Assembly: GCA_016932335.1 (NCBI GenBank) | Contig: JAFGCZ010000014.1 | Location: 81,468-145,467 of the forward strand | Origin: Opitutales bacterium | Lineage (GTDB): Bacteria > Verrucomicrobiota > Verrucomicrobiia > Opitutales > Oceanipulchritudinaceae | Direction: 5' to 3' | DNA: 64,000 bases | Shown here: in pieces, positions 27,243 to 35,573 of the stretch | How the letters are laid out: each line of letters opens with the position of its first letter | Numbering within the stretch: position 1 is the stretch's first letter | The notes under the pieces: model-generated | What the model saw: the letters and a program-made list of their open reading frames with translations, nothing else | What the model was told of the DNA's origin: nothing | Database searches by the model: none | Position numbers and translations under genes: made by a program

Positions 27243-27557
27243 ATGAGCAAGTTACATTCAAAAAGTGAAATTCTAGAAGCCAGCATGGAAAAGCCCGTTC
27301 TCGTAGATTTTTGGGCATCCTGGTGCACACCGTGCCAAGTACTGGGGCCAGTGTTGGAAGAAGCCGAACAGAGAGGGGGTGGTCGGTGGAATCTCATTAA
27401 AGTAGATGTGGAAGAGAACGAAGATTTAGCCCGGGAATACCAAATTATGAGCATTCCTGCCGTAAAACTTTTTTACAAAGGAAAAATCGTGGCTGATTTC
27501 ACCGGTTATCGACCGCTTCCAGTGGTGGAGCAATGGGTGAATCAGTACATTCAGTAG
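27243..27557 (+). CDS. Thioredoxin
   Basis: This is a 104-residue single-domain thioredoxin. The active site is WASWCTPCQVLGP with Cys28 and Cys31; Thr replaces the common Gly of WCGPC. The cis-Pro region IMSIPAVKLFYKG and the end VEQWVNQYI are normal. It lacks a signal peptide, so it acts in the cytoplasm. It begins 18 bp after the TDT-fusion gene and is the last gene of the ArsR-controlled module, ahead of a clear terminator. It is probably a dedicated reductant for this module rather than the housekeeping thioredoxin. Confidence 0.92.
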   Translation: MSKLHSKSEILEASMEKPVLVDFWASWCTPCQVLGPVLEEAEQRGGGRWNLIKVDVEENEDLAREYQIMSIPAVKLFYKGKIVADFTGYRPLPVVEQWVNQYIQ

Positions 27558-27582
27558 CACAACGTTACTCAAAAAGATCCGG

Positions 27583-27849
27583 TTAAGACAAGGCTGCCCG
27601 TATTCTGATACGGGCAGCCTTCATTATATCAAAGCAATATTGAAACTGTATACAAGGAGGTGGACGCCCACTCCAACGGCGAAAGTCCACGGAGAAAGAA
27701 TACATGGAGGCATAGCCTACCATGCGGGCAATATCGTCGACCTTGGCCTGGAACGATCGGAGCATGGTTGCAGCTCTCTGCATGCACAGATGGGCCAGTA
27801 TCGGCATACTCCAGTCGTTGACCAGATCGGCTGCCATCTTAATACACAT
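27583..27849 (-). pseudogene. AraC-family regulator remnant (C-terminal HTH with internal deletion)
   Basis: An open frame of 88 codons ends in clear AraC-type sequence: LCMQRAATMLRS, VDDIARMVGYASMYSFSVDF and RRWSGRPP match the second helix-turn-helix of AraC proteins. Just before it, MAADLVNDWSMPILA matches the part preceding the first helix-turn-helix, but the roughly 25 residues between them that should form that element are missing. No sensor domain precedes it. The frame continues from the kinase gene's stop codon with no start signal I trust, and the terminator hairpin of the thioredoxin gene lies inside its 3' end. I read it as a decayed relic. Confidence 0.62.
27590..27621 (+). terminator. 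Terminator after thioredoxin, possibly bidirectional
   Basis: A perfect 14-bp stem (AAGGCTGCCCGTAT) with loop TCTG lies 32 bp after the thioredoxin stop. The T tract is short (TTCATTAT). It could also end transcripts from the minus-strand kinase side. Confidence 0.7.
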
Positions 27850-27864
27850 GCGGAGAAGGCTGCT

Positions 27865-29961
27865 TCAGCGGTCGTTCCGATCGGAAACCTGAAACTGCAG
27901 GGCTTCGGCCTCTTGTTGGAGGATTTTATTATTGAACCAATCGTGCCAGTACCCCCCAGTGCGCAGATCCAGAGGAGTCTTGAAACGATTACTGATCAAA
28001 TCTCCTGCATCCGTCAGGTCCTGATTGGCTTTTTGCCGATCACCCAGCTTTATATAGGCCATAGCTCTGATCAATTTAGCCATAGTGGATCGGGAATCTT
28101 CAGGGTGCTCTTGTAGCAATGCCTTACTCGTGTAATCAACTGCTACCTGATAATCTCCGTTTCGGTAATACCACAGCCCTACGACAATACATCTCCAGGC
28201 TTCCATGCGATCAATGGGGACCTCATGCAGGTTACCTGTGTACTGTTTGGCAATTTCCATGACAGGAATCAATGCTTTCTGCAATGCTGGAGAAGTTGGC
28301 CGCAATAAGCACATTTTAAGCACATGCTCTGCCGCTACAGGGTTTTTGGTCTGGCCCAATTTTGCGATAAGAAAGGAGCAAAACTCATCATAACGCTGAA
28401 AATCTTTGATGGTAACCAGCAGCGGGCTGACCGGCAATAGGTCCTCCGTAGCCGTGTAGGACATATCATTTTCGTCAAAACGATTGACGCGCGACATAGC
28501 CAACCAGCGTTCTGCGGAGGCCTCCAAATCTCCATTCATGGCGTTCCAGGTTCCCAGGGAGCGAAACACATTGGTTGCTTCCAGAGAAGGATGCGCCAAG
28601 CCCCCACCCATTTGAGCAATTTCTTTATCCGCTTCGACCATTTTGCCCTGCATAATCAGAATAGCAGCCCTGGTAATATGTTCGCGTTCTTCCGACTCCC
28701 GCCTCAGCACTTGCTCTTCGCTTTCAGCAATATGAGCCTTGAGATAGAGGTAGGTTGATGCGGAAAAACCCATGATAGCCGTAGAGACAGTGATGGCTCC
28801 GGCAATGGAGATCATTCGATTTCTCCGTATCATTTTACAAAGCGAATACCAGCTACTCTGGGGATGGGCTTTTATCGGCTGATTTTCCAGAAAAGCGGCA
28901 ATATCGGCGGATAATTCGCTAACGGTTTCATAGCGTTCATCTCTATTTTTATGAATCGCCTTGAGGATGAGCAAGTTCAGTTCTTTGCGAATCCTTATGT
29001 GCTTTGCCGCACAGCATTTCTCAGGAGAAAGCGGGGCTTCGTGGAGCATGCGCTCTCGAACTTTTTGCAGCCCCTGCTTCATCAGCTCTTTGTTATCGAA
29101 CGGGGCTTCACCGGTAATCAATTCATAGAGAATCATACCAAGGCTGTAGATATCGCTTCGAGTATCCACATCCTGAGATTTTGGATCAAACTGTTCCGGG
29201 CTCATATAAGCGGGAGTTCCCACCCACTGCCCCTGAACTGTATCCCCTTTGTAGGACTCTCCTTCCGTAGCCTTGGCAATACCAAAATCGATAACTTTAG
29301 GTATGGCAACTCCGTCAATAACAGTCACCAGGATATTTGACGGCTTTAAATCCCGATGAATGACCCCTTTATTATGCGCGTGTTGCACCGCGGAACAGAC
29401 ACTGATCATCAGGCGAAGGCATTCTTCTACAGTTAAGCCGTTTGCTTTGCTGTAATCGGTGATTTTATCTCCATGGATATACTCCATAACAAAGAAAGGT
29501 CTTCCGGTATCAGTTTCTCCGGCATCAATTACATGGGCAATATTAGGATGCTCCATCATGGCCAAGGTCTGCTTTTCCGTCTCAAATCGGGAAATAATGG
29601 CTTTGCTGTCAATACCCGCTTTAATAACCTTGAGAGCGACTCTTTGTTTAATGGGTTTTCTTCGCTCGGCCTCATAAACGATGCTGCAGCTGCCCTCTCC
29701 AAGAATATCCTTAATGTAATAGGCGCCGATGGATGTGTTTGCCACGGAGAGTTCGTCTCTTAGTTGGGCCATATTTCGATGAGCATTGCGAAAAATCACC
29801 GTGGCATCGGTGTAATCCTGTATCAGGAGGTCTACCGCATCGCTCAAGTCAGCATCGCCCTTACAGGCATGCTGCAAAAAAGAATGGCGCTCTTCGGCAT
29901 TATTTATCTCCAGTGCATTGAGAAAAATTTCCTCGGCTTTTTTTTCCAAATCCATGTTCAA
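27865..29961 (-). CDS. Membrane Ser/Thr protein kinase (Hanks type)
   Basis: This is a 698-residue eukaryote-like kinase. The kinase domain spans about residues 80-360: Gly-rich loop LGEGSCSIVYEA, ATP-binding Lys111, catalytic HRDLKPSN (Asp204), DFGIAKA (Asp225) and MSPEQ. All key residues are present, so it should be active. One transmembrane helix follows at about 395-420. The remaining 280 residues are probably helical TPR-like repeats outside the cytoplasm (NGDYQVAVDYTSKALLQEHP). The gene overlaps the upstream ECF sigma gene by four bases. That pairing is common in Planctomycetes and Verrucomicrobia and suggests kinase control of sigma activity. Confidence 0.9.
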   Translation of the reverse strand: MNMDLEKKAEEIFLNALEINNAEERHSFLQHACKGDADLSDAVDLLIQDYTDATVIFRNAHRNMAQLRDELSVANTSIGAYYIKDILGEGSCSIVYEAERRKPIKQRVALKVIKAGIDSKAIISRFETEKQTLAMMEHPNIAHVIDAGETDTGRPFFVMEYIHGDKITDYSKANGLTVEECLRLMISVCSAVQHAHNKGVIHRDLKPSNILVTVIDGVAIPKVIDFGIAKATEGESYKGDTVQGQWVGTPAYMSPEQFDPKSQDVDTRSDIYSLGMILYELITGEAPFDNKELMKQGLQKVRERMLHEAPLSPEKCCAAKHIRIRKELNLLILKAIHKNRDERYETVSELSADIAAFLENQPIKAHPQSSWYSLCKMIRRNRMISIAGAITVSTAIMGFSASTYLYLKAHIAESEEQVLRRESEEREHITRAAILIMQGKMVEADKEIAQMGGGLAHPSLEATNVFRSLGTWNAMNGDLEASAERWLAMSRVNRFDENDMSYTATEDLLPVSPLLVTIKDFQRYDEFCSFLIAKLGQTKNPVAAEHVLKMCLLRPTSPALQKALIPVMEIAKQYTGNLHEVPIDRMEAWRCIVVGLWYYRNGDYQVAVDYTSKALLQEHPEDSRSTMAKLIRAMAYIKLGDRQKANQDLTDAGDLISNRFKTPLDLRTGGYWHDWFNNKILQQEAEALQFQVSDRNDR

Positions 29962-30518
29962 TCTCCGCGAAAAGCATTATTCATCCAGCGAAAGAGCCAC
30001 ACCTTTGCCGCAGCCCAATGCCGATCAACTGTCCGCTTGCTCATGCCCAGCTTCTCGGAAATTTCTGTATGGGAAAGGCCGCCGAAAAAGCGTTCGACGA
30101 CAACAGCGGCTCTTTCCGGATCGCATGTTTCCAATTCTGTAATCCCATCATTGATGAGAATAAGGCAGTGCTCGGGGCAGCTGTGGGAAAGGGACTCGAG
30201 CACTTCGGAGTTTTCCTTCTGCTGATCGCCTCCATGGCGTAAACGCTCCTTTTTTCTCAGGTGATCGATGAGAATATGCCGCATCGTGGTGGTCGCGGTA
30301 GCCAGAAAGTGATTCGACGTTTTCCAGAAATCATTTCCAGCCATTTTCATCCATGCCTCGTGGACCAAAATCGTTGGCTGAAGAATAGTTTGAGGAGCCA
30401 GCGTGGACATTTGCTTATAAGCAAGCTTCTTGAGACGGAGGTACATTTCAGGAGTGAGGTTTTTTTCTGCATCAAAACCGTCATCATTCCTGTTTTCTGT
30501 ATCAGATGGTGGGGCCAT
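29958..30518 (-). CDS. ECF-family RNA polymerase sigma factor
   Basis: This is a 186-residue sigma factor of the ECF group common in Planctomycetes and Verrucomicrobia. Region 2 has LRLKKLAYKQM and LVHEAWMKMAG, then FLATATTTMRHILIDHLRKKERLRHGG. Region 4 has VVVERFFGGLSHTEISEKLGMSKRTVDRHWAAAKVWL as a helix-turn-helix. No anti-sigma gene is adjacent; the kinase gene overlaps its 3' end by four bases and is co-transcribed. Target promoters are unknown. The divergent malectin-like gene is an obvious candidate target. Confidence 0.9.
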   Translation of the reverse strand: MAPPSDTENRNDDGFDAEKNLTPEMYLRLKKLAYKQMSTLAPQTILQPTILVHEAWMKMAGNDFWKTSNHFLATATTTMRHILIDHLRKKERLRHGGDQQKENSEVLESLSHSCPEHCLILINDGITELETCDPERAAVVVERFFGGLSHTEISEKLGMSKRTVDRHWAAAKVWLFRWMNNAFRGD

Positions 30519-30696
30519 TATTCAGACAGAGCGGAAAGACATCGAGGTATCCGGGCTCTGATTCTTCTTTTCGGAAAAGGGTAAGAAAAAAGAAAAAGGT
30601 GGCGTTCTCCAACGCGAAATCTCGTTAACAAGGATTAGAGGTTCTCTAGCAAACTGTCGAGGGAATACTTATTGCCAAACTCATCTTTCTTACTCC

Positions 30697-30723
30697 ACAA
30701 TCCATTTATAACCAATGGATTGT
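30697..30723. promoter_or_regulatory. Inverted repeat just upstream of the malectin-like gene
   Basis: A perfect 10-bp inverted repeat (ACAATCCATT and AATGGATTGT, loop of seven) ends ten bases before the ATG at 30734. It could be a repressor site or an RNA hairpin limiting ribosome access; there is no T run. Confidence 0.45.
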
Positions 30724-30733
30724 AATCGGTTGT

Positions 30734-31693
30734 ATGCATCTCCTATTGGTCTATTCCTACCGTTTTATAAAAACCCTTCACAGCATGCCATGCGCTTTGC
30801 CGGTAAGCTGGATATTGGGCATCTTTGGAATGGGATTAATTCCTTACACCCTTATGGGAAAAACACGATCTGGACCTGTTATGTATGGACACCATGTTTG
30901 TGTGGAAGGTGATTTTATACATACCTATACACTCCTTGATGAAAAAGAAGGACTGGATGCAAACCTGTTTTCTGAAGAGGTTTTCGGAAAAAAATTCAGC
31001 GTAAGCGTGGATGACCTGCCGAAGGGAAATTATGTCATCACTCTGGACCTGACAGAAACCTACCACAGCGAAGAAGGCCTTCGCATAATGCAGATCCTGT
31101 ATCTGGACGAAGTTGTGGCGGATGATGTGGACATCATCAAGCTAGCCGGTGGAAAGAACCGGGAACTGCGGTTGCAGTTTTATGTGACTTACGACCCGGA
31201 AACAGCCAAAGGGCCTCTGGCGCTGACTTTCATCGCCAAAAAAGACAACGCCAAGTTGAATGTTTTTCAGGTAGAAGATTCATCAGGGAAGAAGGTGGCC
31301 TACCTGAAAATCAAGGATCTTCCAATGACTCTCTCGTCAGCCACTGAGCCGGAAGCAAATCTTTCGATATCCAAACCGTTTCATGCGGAACACCGGGAGC
31401 AAATGCTCAAATGCTCCGCGGTAACATTTTTTCATAGGACACATTTGGTTAACTGGGAAAACCTTGGGCATCTTATTGAGGGTGCGGGGTTTTCCATTGT
31501 AGGGAAATACCCGGGATTCCCGAGGATCGATACATCGGACACCTACTTTAACAGTATGGTGCAGGGCACAACAACGGCTCATTATGGGGATAAGAGCAGT
31601 TGTTTTGTAACAGTACATCCTCGGGAATCTGGGTCGGGCAACAGCTTCCCTGTAAGCACCCTCAGGTTAGCCGTAACCACTAATCATTCTTAA
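30734..31693 (+). CDS. Exported protein with malectin-like carbohydrate-binding domain
   Basis: This is a 319-residue protein with a hydrophobic N-terminus (start uncertain; ATG 30788 is an alternative). Residues about 50-200 resemble malectin: FGKKFSVSVDDLPKGNYVITLDL, then EEGLRIMQILYLDEVV, DDVDIIKLAGGKNRELRL and LALTFIAKKDNAKLNVFQVED. Malectin domains bind glucose oligosaccharides. The last 115 residues match nothing I know. It is divergent from the ECF sigma/kinase pair and upstream of a TonB-dependent receptor, so it may be a surface or periplasmic glycan-binding partner. Function is inferred only from the domain. Confidence 0.58.
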   Translation: MHLLLVYSYRFIKTLHSMPCALPVSWILGIFGMGLIPYTLMGKTRSGPVMYGHHVCVEGDFIHTYTLLDEKEGLDANLFSEEVFGKKFSVSVDDLPKGNYVITLDLTETYHSEEGLRIMQILYLDEVVADDVDIIKLAGGKNRELRLQFYVTYDPETAKGPLALTFIAKKDNAKLNVFQVEDSSGKKVAYLKIKDLPMTLSSATEPEANLSISKPFHAEHREQMLKCSAVTFFHRTHLVNWENLGHLIEGAGFSIVGKYPGFPRIDTSDTYFNSMVQGTTTAHYGDKSSCFVTVHPRESGSGNSFPVSTLRLAVTTNHS

Positions 31694-31776
31694 ATTTTTC
31701 CATTCCTGATTTAACGATAAACCAAAAAAAACCACTTCCTTATAACTCACAATGCGTTGAGTCATGACCCTCCTTA

Positions 31777-31794
31777 GGCAGGGATCACCCTGCC
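31777..31794 (+). promoter_or_regulatory. Hairpin in the TonB receptor leader
   Basis: GGCAGGG-ATCA-CCCTGCC forms a 7-bp stem about 35 bases before the receptor start codon. Just upstream, ACTCA and TGAGT form another short inverted repeat near 31747-31762. Neither is followed by T residues; they may be regulatory or mRNA-stabilising. Confidence 0.35.
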
Positions 31795-31829
31795 CAATGT
31801 AACCAACCAAACAAAAACAAATTCTGTAT

Positions 31830-34800
31830 ATGAAAAAATCTATACGATTACCCCAATCCGGAGCTCGTTCCCGCGAGAATCTGGTAAAAGGTTTGTCGGC
31901 ACTCCTTCTGAGTGCGGGGCCTGTACTGGCTCAAACAGAAAGTACGAATGAGGATATCTACATTCTGGATCCGTTCACCGTCAGCTCCGACTTCGATGGG
32001 TATAAAGCGCTGGACACCCTAGGCGGTGCCCGTGTGCGAACCACCCTTGCGGATACAGCGGCTTCACTGTCTGTTATTACCCCCAAACTGATGCAGGACT
32101 TGAATGTTACCAGCGCCGAAGATCTTCTGGTCTACACGACCAATACAGAAGTCTCCGGTCTTGGCGGTAACTTCTCGGGGATTGCCTCCCGCGGTTTCGG
32201 GGTGGCCAGTTCGGGGGAAGACCGCAGGCTGGTAAATCCGGCGGGAACCAACCGTTCCCGCGGCCTCTCCGCCATGGATAATACGCGAAACTATTTCCGC
32301 AGCGAAATACCCTGGGATGGTTATAACATCAGCCGTGTAGACATTTCCCGCGGCCCGAATTCCTTCCTCTTCGGCGTAGGGAGCCCGTCCGGTATCTCCA
32401 ACGTTTCCACCAACGATGCGGCCTTCAATACCTTTGGGAACTTTGAGTTCCATTATGGCAGCTACGGAACTACCCGCGAATCCTTCGATTACAACCACGA
32501 AGTATTGAAAAACGAGCTGGCTGTGCGAGTCGATCTAGTCAACGACGAAAAGCAGTTTAAGCAAAACCCGGCGTACAACCATTCACAGAGAGCCTATCTT
32601 GCGCTGCGTTACGATCCTTCCTTTCTGGACACGGAAACAGCCCATACCAAGATTCTCTTCAATTATGAGTATGGCGATGTCAGCTCCAACAATCCGCGTA
32701 TGTTGCCCCCAATGGATTACATTACCGGATATCTGGCTGAAGCCAACGGAGAAGGGATTGACGAATTCGTTTATAATCCGGACGCCAGCGGTGCCGACCC
32801 CAATTTCTCTCCCTGGGTAGCCAGCGAAGACATCCACTATGCCTGGGGAAATACACCAACCTACTGGTATGATGGGGCTACCGGTCAATTGATTCAGGCG
32901 GGTCAATCCAATGCCGGCGGCTACCGCTACAACAGTAGCACAAGCGTTGCCGGATTCGGCGGAATAGGCAATTCCTATAACGTATATTCATCGGGTTTCC
33001 GCCATTATGCGGAAGCGGTCAATGCAAACAATCCCGATCTGTACCCCGGGGCCGATGCCGGAACAGTCACTTACCTGGACAAAACACTCTCCGACCCCAG
33101 TATCTTCGACTTCTACAATAATTTGATTGATGGAGCCAACAAACACGAGTGGCAGGACTGGGATGTTTACAACCTCAGTGTAGTGCAAAGCTTGTTCAGC
33201 GATCGCCTGGTGATACAGGCCGTAGCCACACACGAAGACTACGAAAATGGAATTGAAGGTGCTCTGGGCGGATACGTTAACCCTTATATTGCAATCGACT
33301 TGAATGCCTATGAGAACCGATACCCATCCTGGTATGATGAGGCTACGGAAAATCCGAATTTGGGTCGTCCCTTCATTGCCGGAAAGTATGACGGGGGCAA
33401 CAGCTCAACACATACGATTCACGACAACTATCAGTTGACGGCAAACTATTCTCTACGGGCAGAAGACCTGACCAGCTCTGATTCCCTGATTCAAATTCTC
33501 GGACACCATGAGTTCACCGGATTGGTCGGCCGTTATGTTACGGAAGAAGAAAACCGCAAATGGGCGATGTATGCGGCCAGTGAAGCGTATTCTGATCGCT
33601 TGGAATTAAGCCCAACCTTATCGAATAGAAGCCTCAGCTGGGTCACCTATCTGGGTGATTCCCTAATTGACAGCAACAGTGCAACCGGCGCCTATTTGAG
33701 TAACATTAACGGAAGCCTGACTCCTGCCTCCGGAAATGTAACACTGTTTGACCGGACCTGGACTGCAACCGGCGTTGATCCGAATGCGGTATGGATCTAC
33801 CAGATTCCCGGCCAGGAGCCCTCCTCTCTTACTCAGATAGACAATCCGGCTAATTATTCGGGTTATCAACCCTATGCCATGAGTGTCGTAGACGAAAACC
33901 TCTACTCTTCGGGAGATAAGAGCAAGGAAACACTGGAATCCTACGCCTTCATGTACCAGGGTTTTCTTTTCAACGATGCAGTGATTCCGTCTTTTGGCTG
34001 GAGACGCGACAAAGTGCGTCAGCAGGGAAGCAACGCCCCGATAGACAGCAACACCAATATTGCCTCTATGGACTATGAGCTGGAAGACGAAGGAGTCCGT
34101 ATATCCACAACATCGGTCAGCTACGGTATTGCCGTGCACCTGGCTAAGATTTTTAAGAACCTGCTTCCTGAAAACGATGATATTACACTGTATTACTTCC
34201 ACGGAAGCAATCAGACTCCCAAAGTACGTTATGCCATCGATACGTCTATGCTTCCCAACGAAGAAGGGGAAACTGACGACTTCAGTATTCAGTATGACGG
34301 CTTCAACGGCCGCTTTACGGTTCGCCTGACCTATTTCAAGACTATCGACAAATATGCATCCGCATCCTATGGTCAGCCTCTCGGCGCCAGTGGCTGGCTG
34401 ATTGACTCACTTCCTTCCTGGACGGTCGGTTTTGCCGCCTCCGCGTTGTATGCAGTTGATCACCCGGACAGTGAGATGCCCAATGACCTGCTCTGGCAGT
34501 CCTGGCTCTGGCAGTGGGGCCGTGACAATCCCGATCTGGTGGCTGAAGTGGGAGAAGTCATGCGCAATGAATTCAGCGATGTTTTCACGCAGGAATACTG
34601 GGATCTTTACAATCTGCCGGTTGATGCCGCCGCCATCCGGGCCGGAGACTGGTTGAACGTGCTGAGCAACGGATCAGCTCCCCTGCCCTGGAATATTGCC
34701 AACGAGCACCTAATCCACGGGGTTCATCCGGTAATTGATCAGGATTTGGAAGCCAAAGGCTTCGAATTGGAAGCAACGGTTCGCCCACTCTCCAACTGGG

Positions 34801-35408
34801 ATATCACCTTCAACGCCTCTCGCGTAGAAGCCTACCAAACAAAGTTGGGTGAAAGGACTTCTGAATATTTGGAAAGTTTGGCAGATCTTTATATCAACTC
34901 TCCTTTGTCACAGGTCGCTCAATGGGGAAATATTAACTCACCTCTACGGGACCAGTTCATGAGTGGACTTTGGGGGCCCTATCTGACTCAGCTAGCGCTG
35001 ACCGGATCCGATCAGCCAGAAATCAGAAAATGGAACTTCAAAGTAATCTCCAACTACACCTTCAACGAAGGCTTTATGAAGGGTTTCAATGTGGGCGGTG
35101 CATTCCGTTGGGCAGACAAACCCATTCTGGGATACGGCATCTATGAAGGGGAGATGTTTGGTGAATCTGCCTGGATGATAGATGTCAACAAGCCTTACTA
35201 TGGCTCCACTGATTCTCACTTCGACTTTTGGGTGGGGTACCAGCGTGCCTTAACAGAAAAGATCGACTGGCGCATTCAACTGAACCTGAGAAATGTCGGT
35301 GAAAGTTCCGGATTGGAAACTATTGCCGTAGAACCGGACGGTACAGTTGCCCAGCAGCGCATTACTCAAGGGATGACCTACGATCTGAGCATGAAGTTCA
35401 TGTTCTGA
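31830..35408 (+). CDS. TonB-dependent outer-membrane receptor
   Basis: This is a 1192-residue receptor with a long signal region, a TonB-box-like stretch (YILDPFTVSS) and a plug domain. DGYKALDTLGGARVRTTLAD and SLSVITPKLMQDLNVTSAED are characteristic of the large Opitutae receptor group. The barrel fills the remainder and ends in Phe (LSMKFMF). It imports large ligands using proton-motive force through TonB-ExbBD, which are not in the window. Downstream GH43 and GH27 genes, although separated by a terminator, point to arabinan- or galactose-containing oligosaccharides. No SusD partner is present, as is usual in this phylum. Confidence 0.93.
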   Translation: MKKSIRLPQSGARSRENLVKGLSALLLSAGPVLAQTESTNEDIYILDPFTVSSDFDGYKALDTLGGARVRTTLADTAASLSVITPKLMQDLNVTSAEDLLVYTTNTEVSGLGGNFSGIASRGFGVASSGEDRRLVNPAGTNRSRGLSAMDNTRNYFRSEIPWDGYNISRVDISRGPNSFLFGVGSPSGISNVSTNDAAFNTFGNFEFHYGSYGTTRESFDYNHEVLKNELAVRVDLVNDEKQFKQNPAYNHSQRAYLALRYDPSFLDTETAHTKILFNYEYGDVSSNNPRMLPPMDYITGYLAEANGEGIDEFVYNPDASGADPNFSPWVASEDIHYAWGNTPTYWYDGATGQLIQAGQSNAGGYRYNSSTSVAGFGGIGNSYNVYSSGFRHYAEAVNANNPDLYPGADAGTVTYLDKTLSDPSIFDFYNNLIDGANKHEWQDWDVYNLSVVQSLFSDRLVIQAVATHEDYENGIEGALGGYVNPYIAIDLNAYENRYPSWYDEATENPNLGRPFIAGKYDGGNSSTHTIHDNYQLTANYSLRAEDLTSSDSLIQILGHHEFTGLVGRYVTEEENRKWAMYAASEAYSDRLELSPTLSNRSLSWVTYLGDSLIDSNSATGAYLSNINGSLTPASGNVTLFDRTWTATGVDPNAVWIYQIPGQEPSSLTQIDNPANYSGYQPYAMSVVDENLYSSGDKSKETLESYAFMYQGFLFNDAVIPSFGWRRDKVRQQGSNAPIDSNTNIASMDYELEDEGVRISTTSVSYGIAVHLAKIFKNLLPENDDITLYYFHGSNQTPKVRYAIDTSMLPNEEGETDDFSIQYDGFNGRFTVRLTYFKTIDKYASASYGQPLGASGWLIDSLPSWTVGFAASALYAVDHPDSEMPNDLLWQSWLWQWGRDNPDLVAEVGEVMRNEFSDVFTQEYWDLYNLPVDAAAIRAGDWLNVLSNGSAPLPWNIANEHLIHGVHPVIDQDLEAKGFELEATVRPLSNWDITFNASRVEAYQTKLGERTSEYLESLADLYINSPLSQVAQWGNINSPLRDQFMSGLWGPYLTQLALTGSDQPEIRKWNFKVISNYTFNEGFMKGFNVGGAFRWADKPILGYGIYEGEMFGESAWMIDVNKPYYGSTDSHFDFWVGYQRALTEKIDWRIQLNLRNVGESSGLETIAVEPDGTVAQQRITQGMTYDLSMKFMF

Positions 35409-35450
35409 TCTCGACCAGAATTTCTGAAATTTTTCAGGGATTTAATACAT

Positions 35451-35481
35451 AAAATAGCGCCAATTCATTTGGCGCTATTTT
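35451..35481 (+). terminator. Terminator after the TonB-dependent receptor
   Basis: A perfect 13-bp stem (AAAATAGCGCCAA, loop of five) starts 42 bp after the receptor stop, and its 3' arm ends in TTTT, continuing TATGTTT. Confidence 0.85.
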
Positions 35482-35573
35482 TATGTTTCAATTTTTCGTA
35501 TATTTCATTCCTTTCTACAACAACATCAATAAGTTCCTTTCTTATGTTTTGCTCAAACAAGGCCTCTTTTCTG

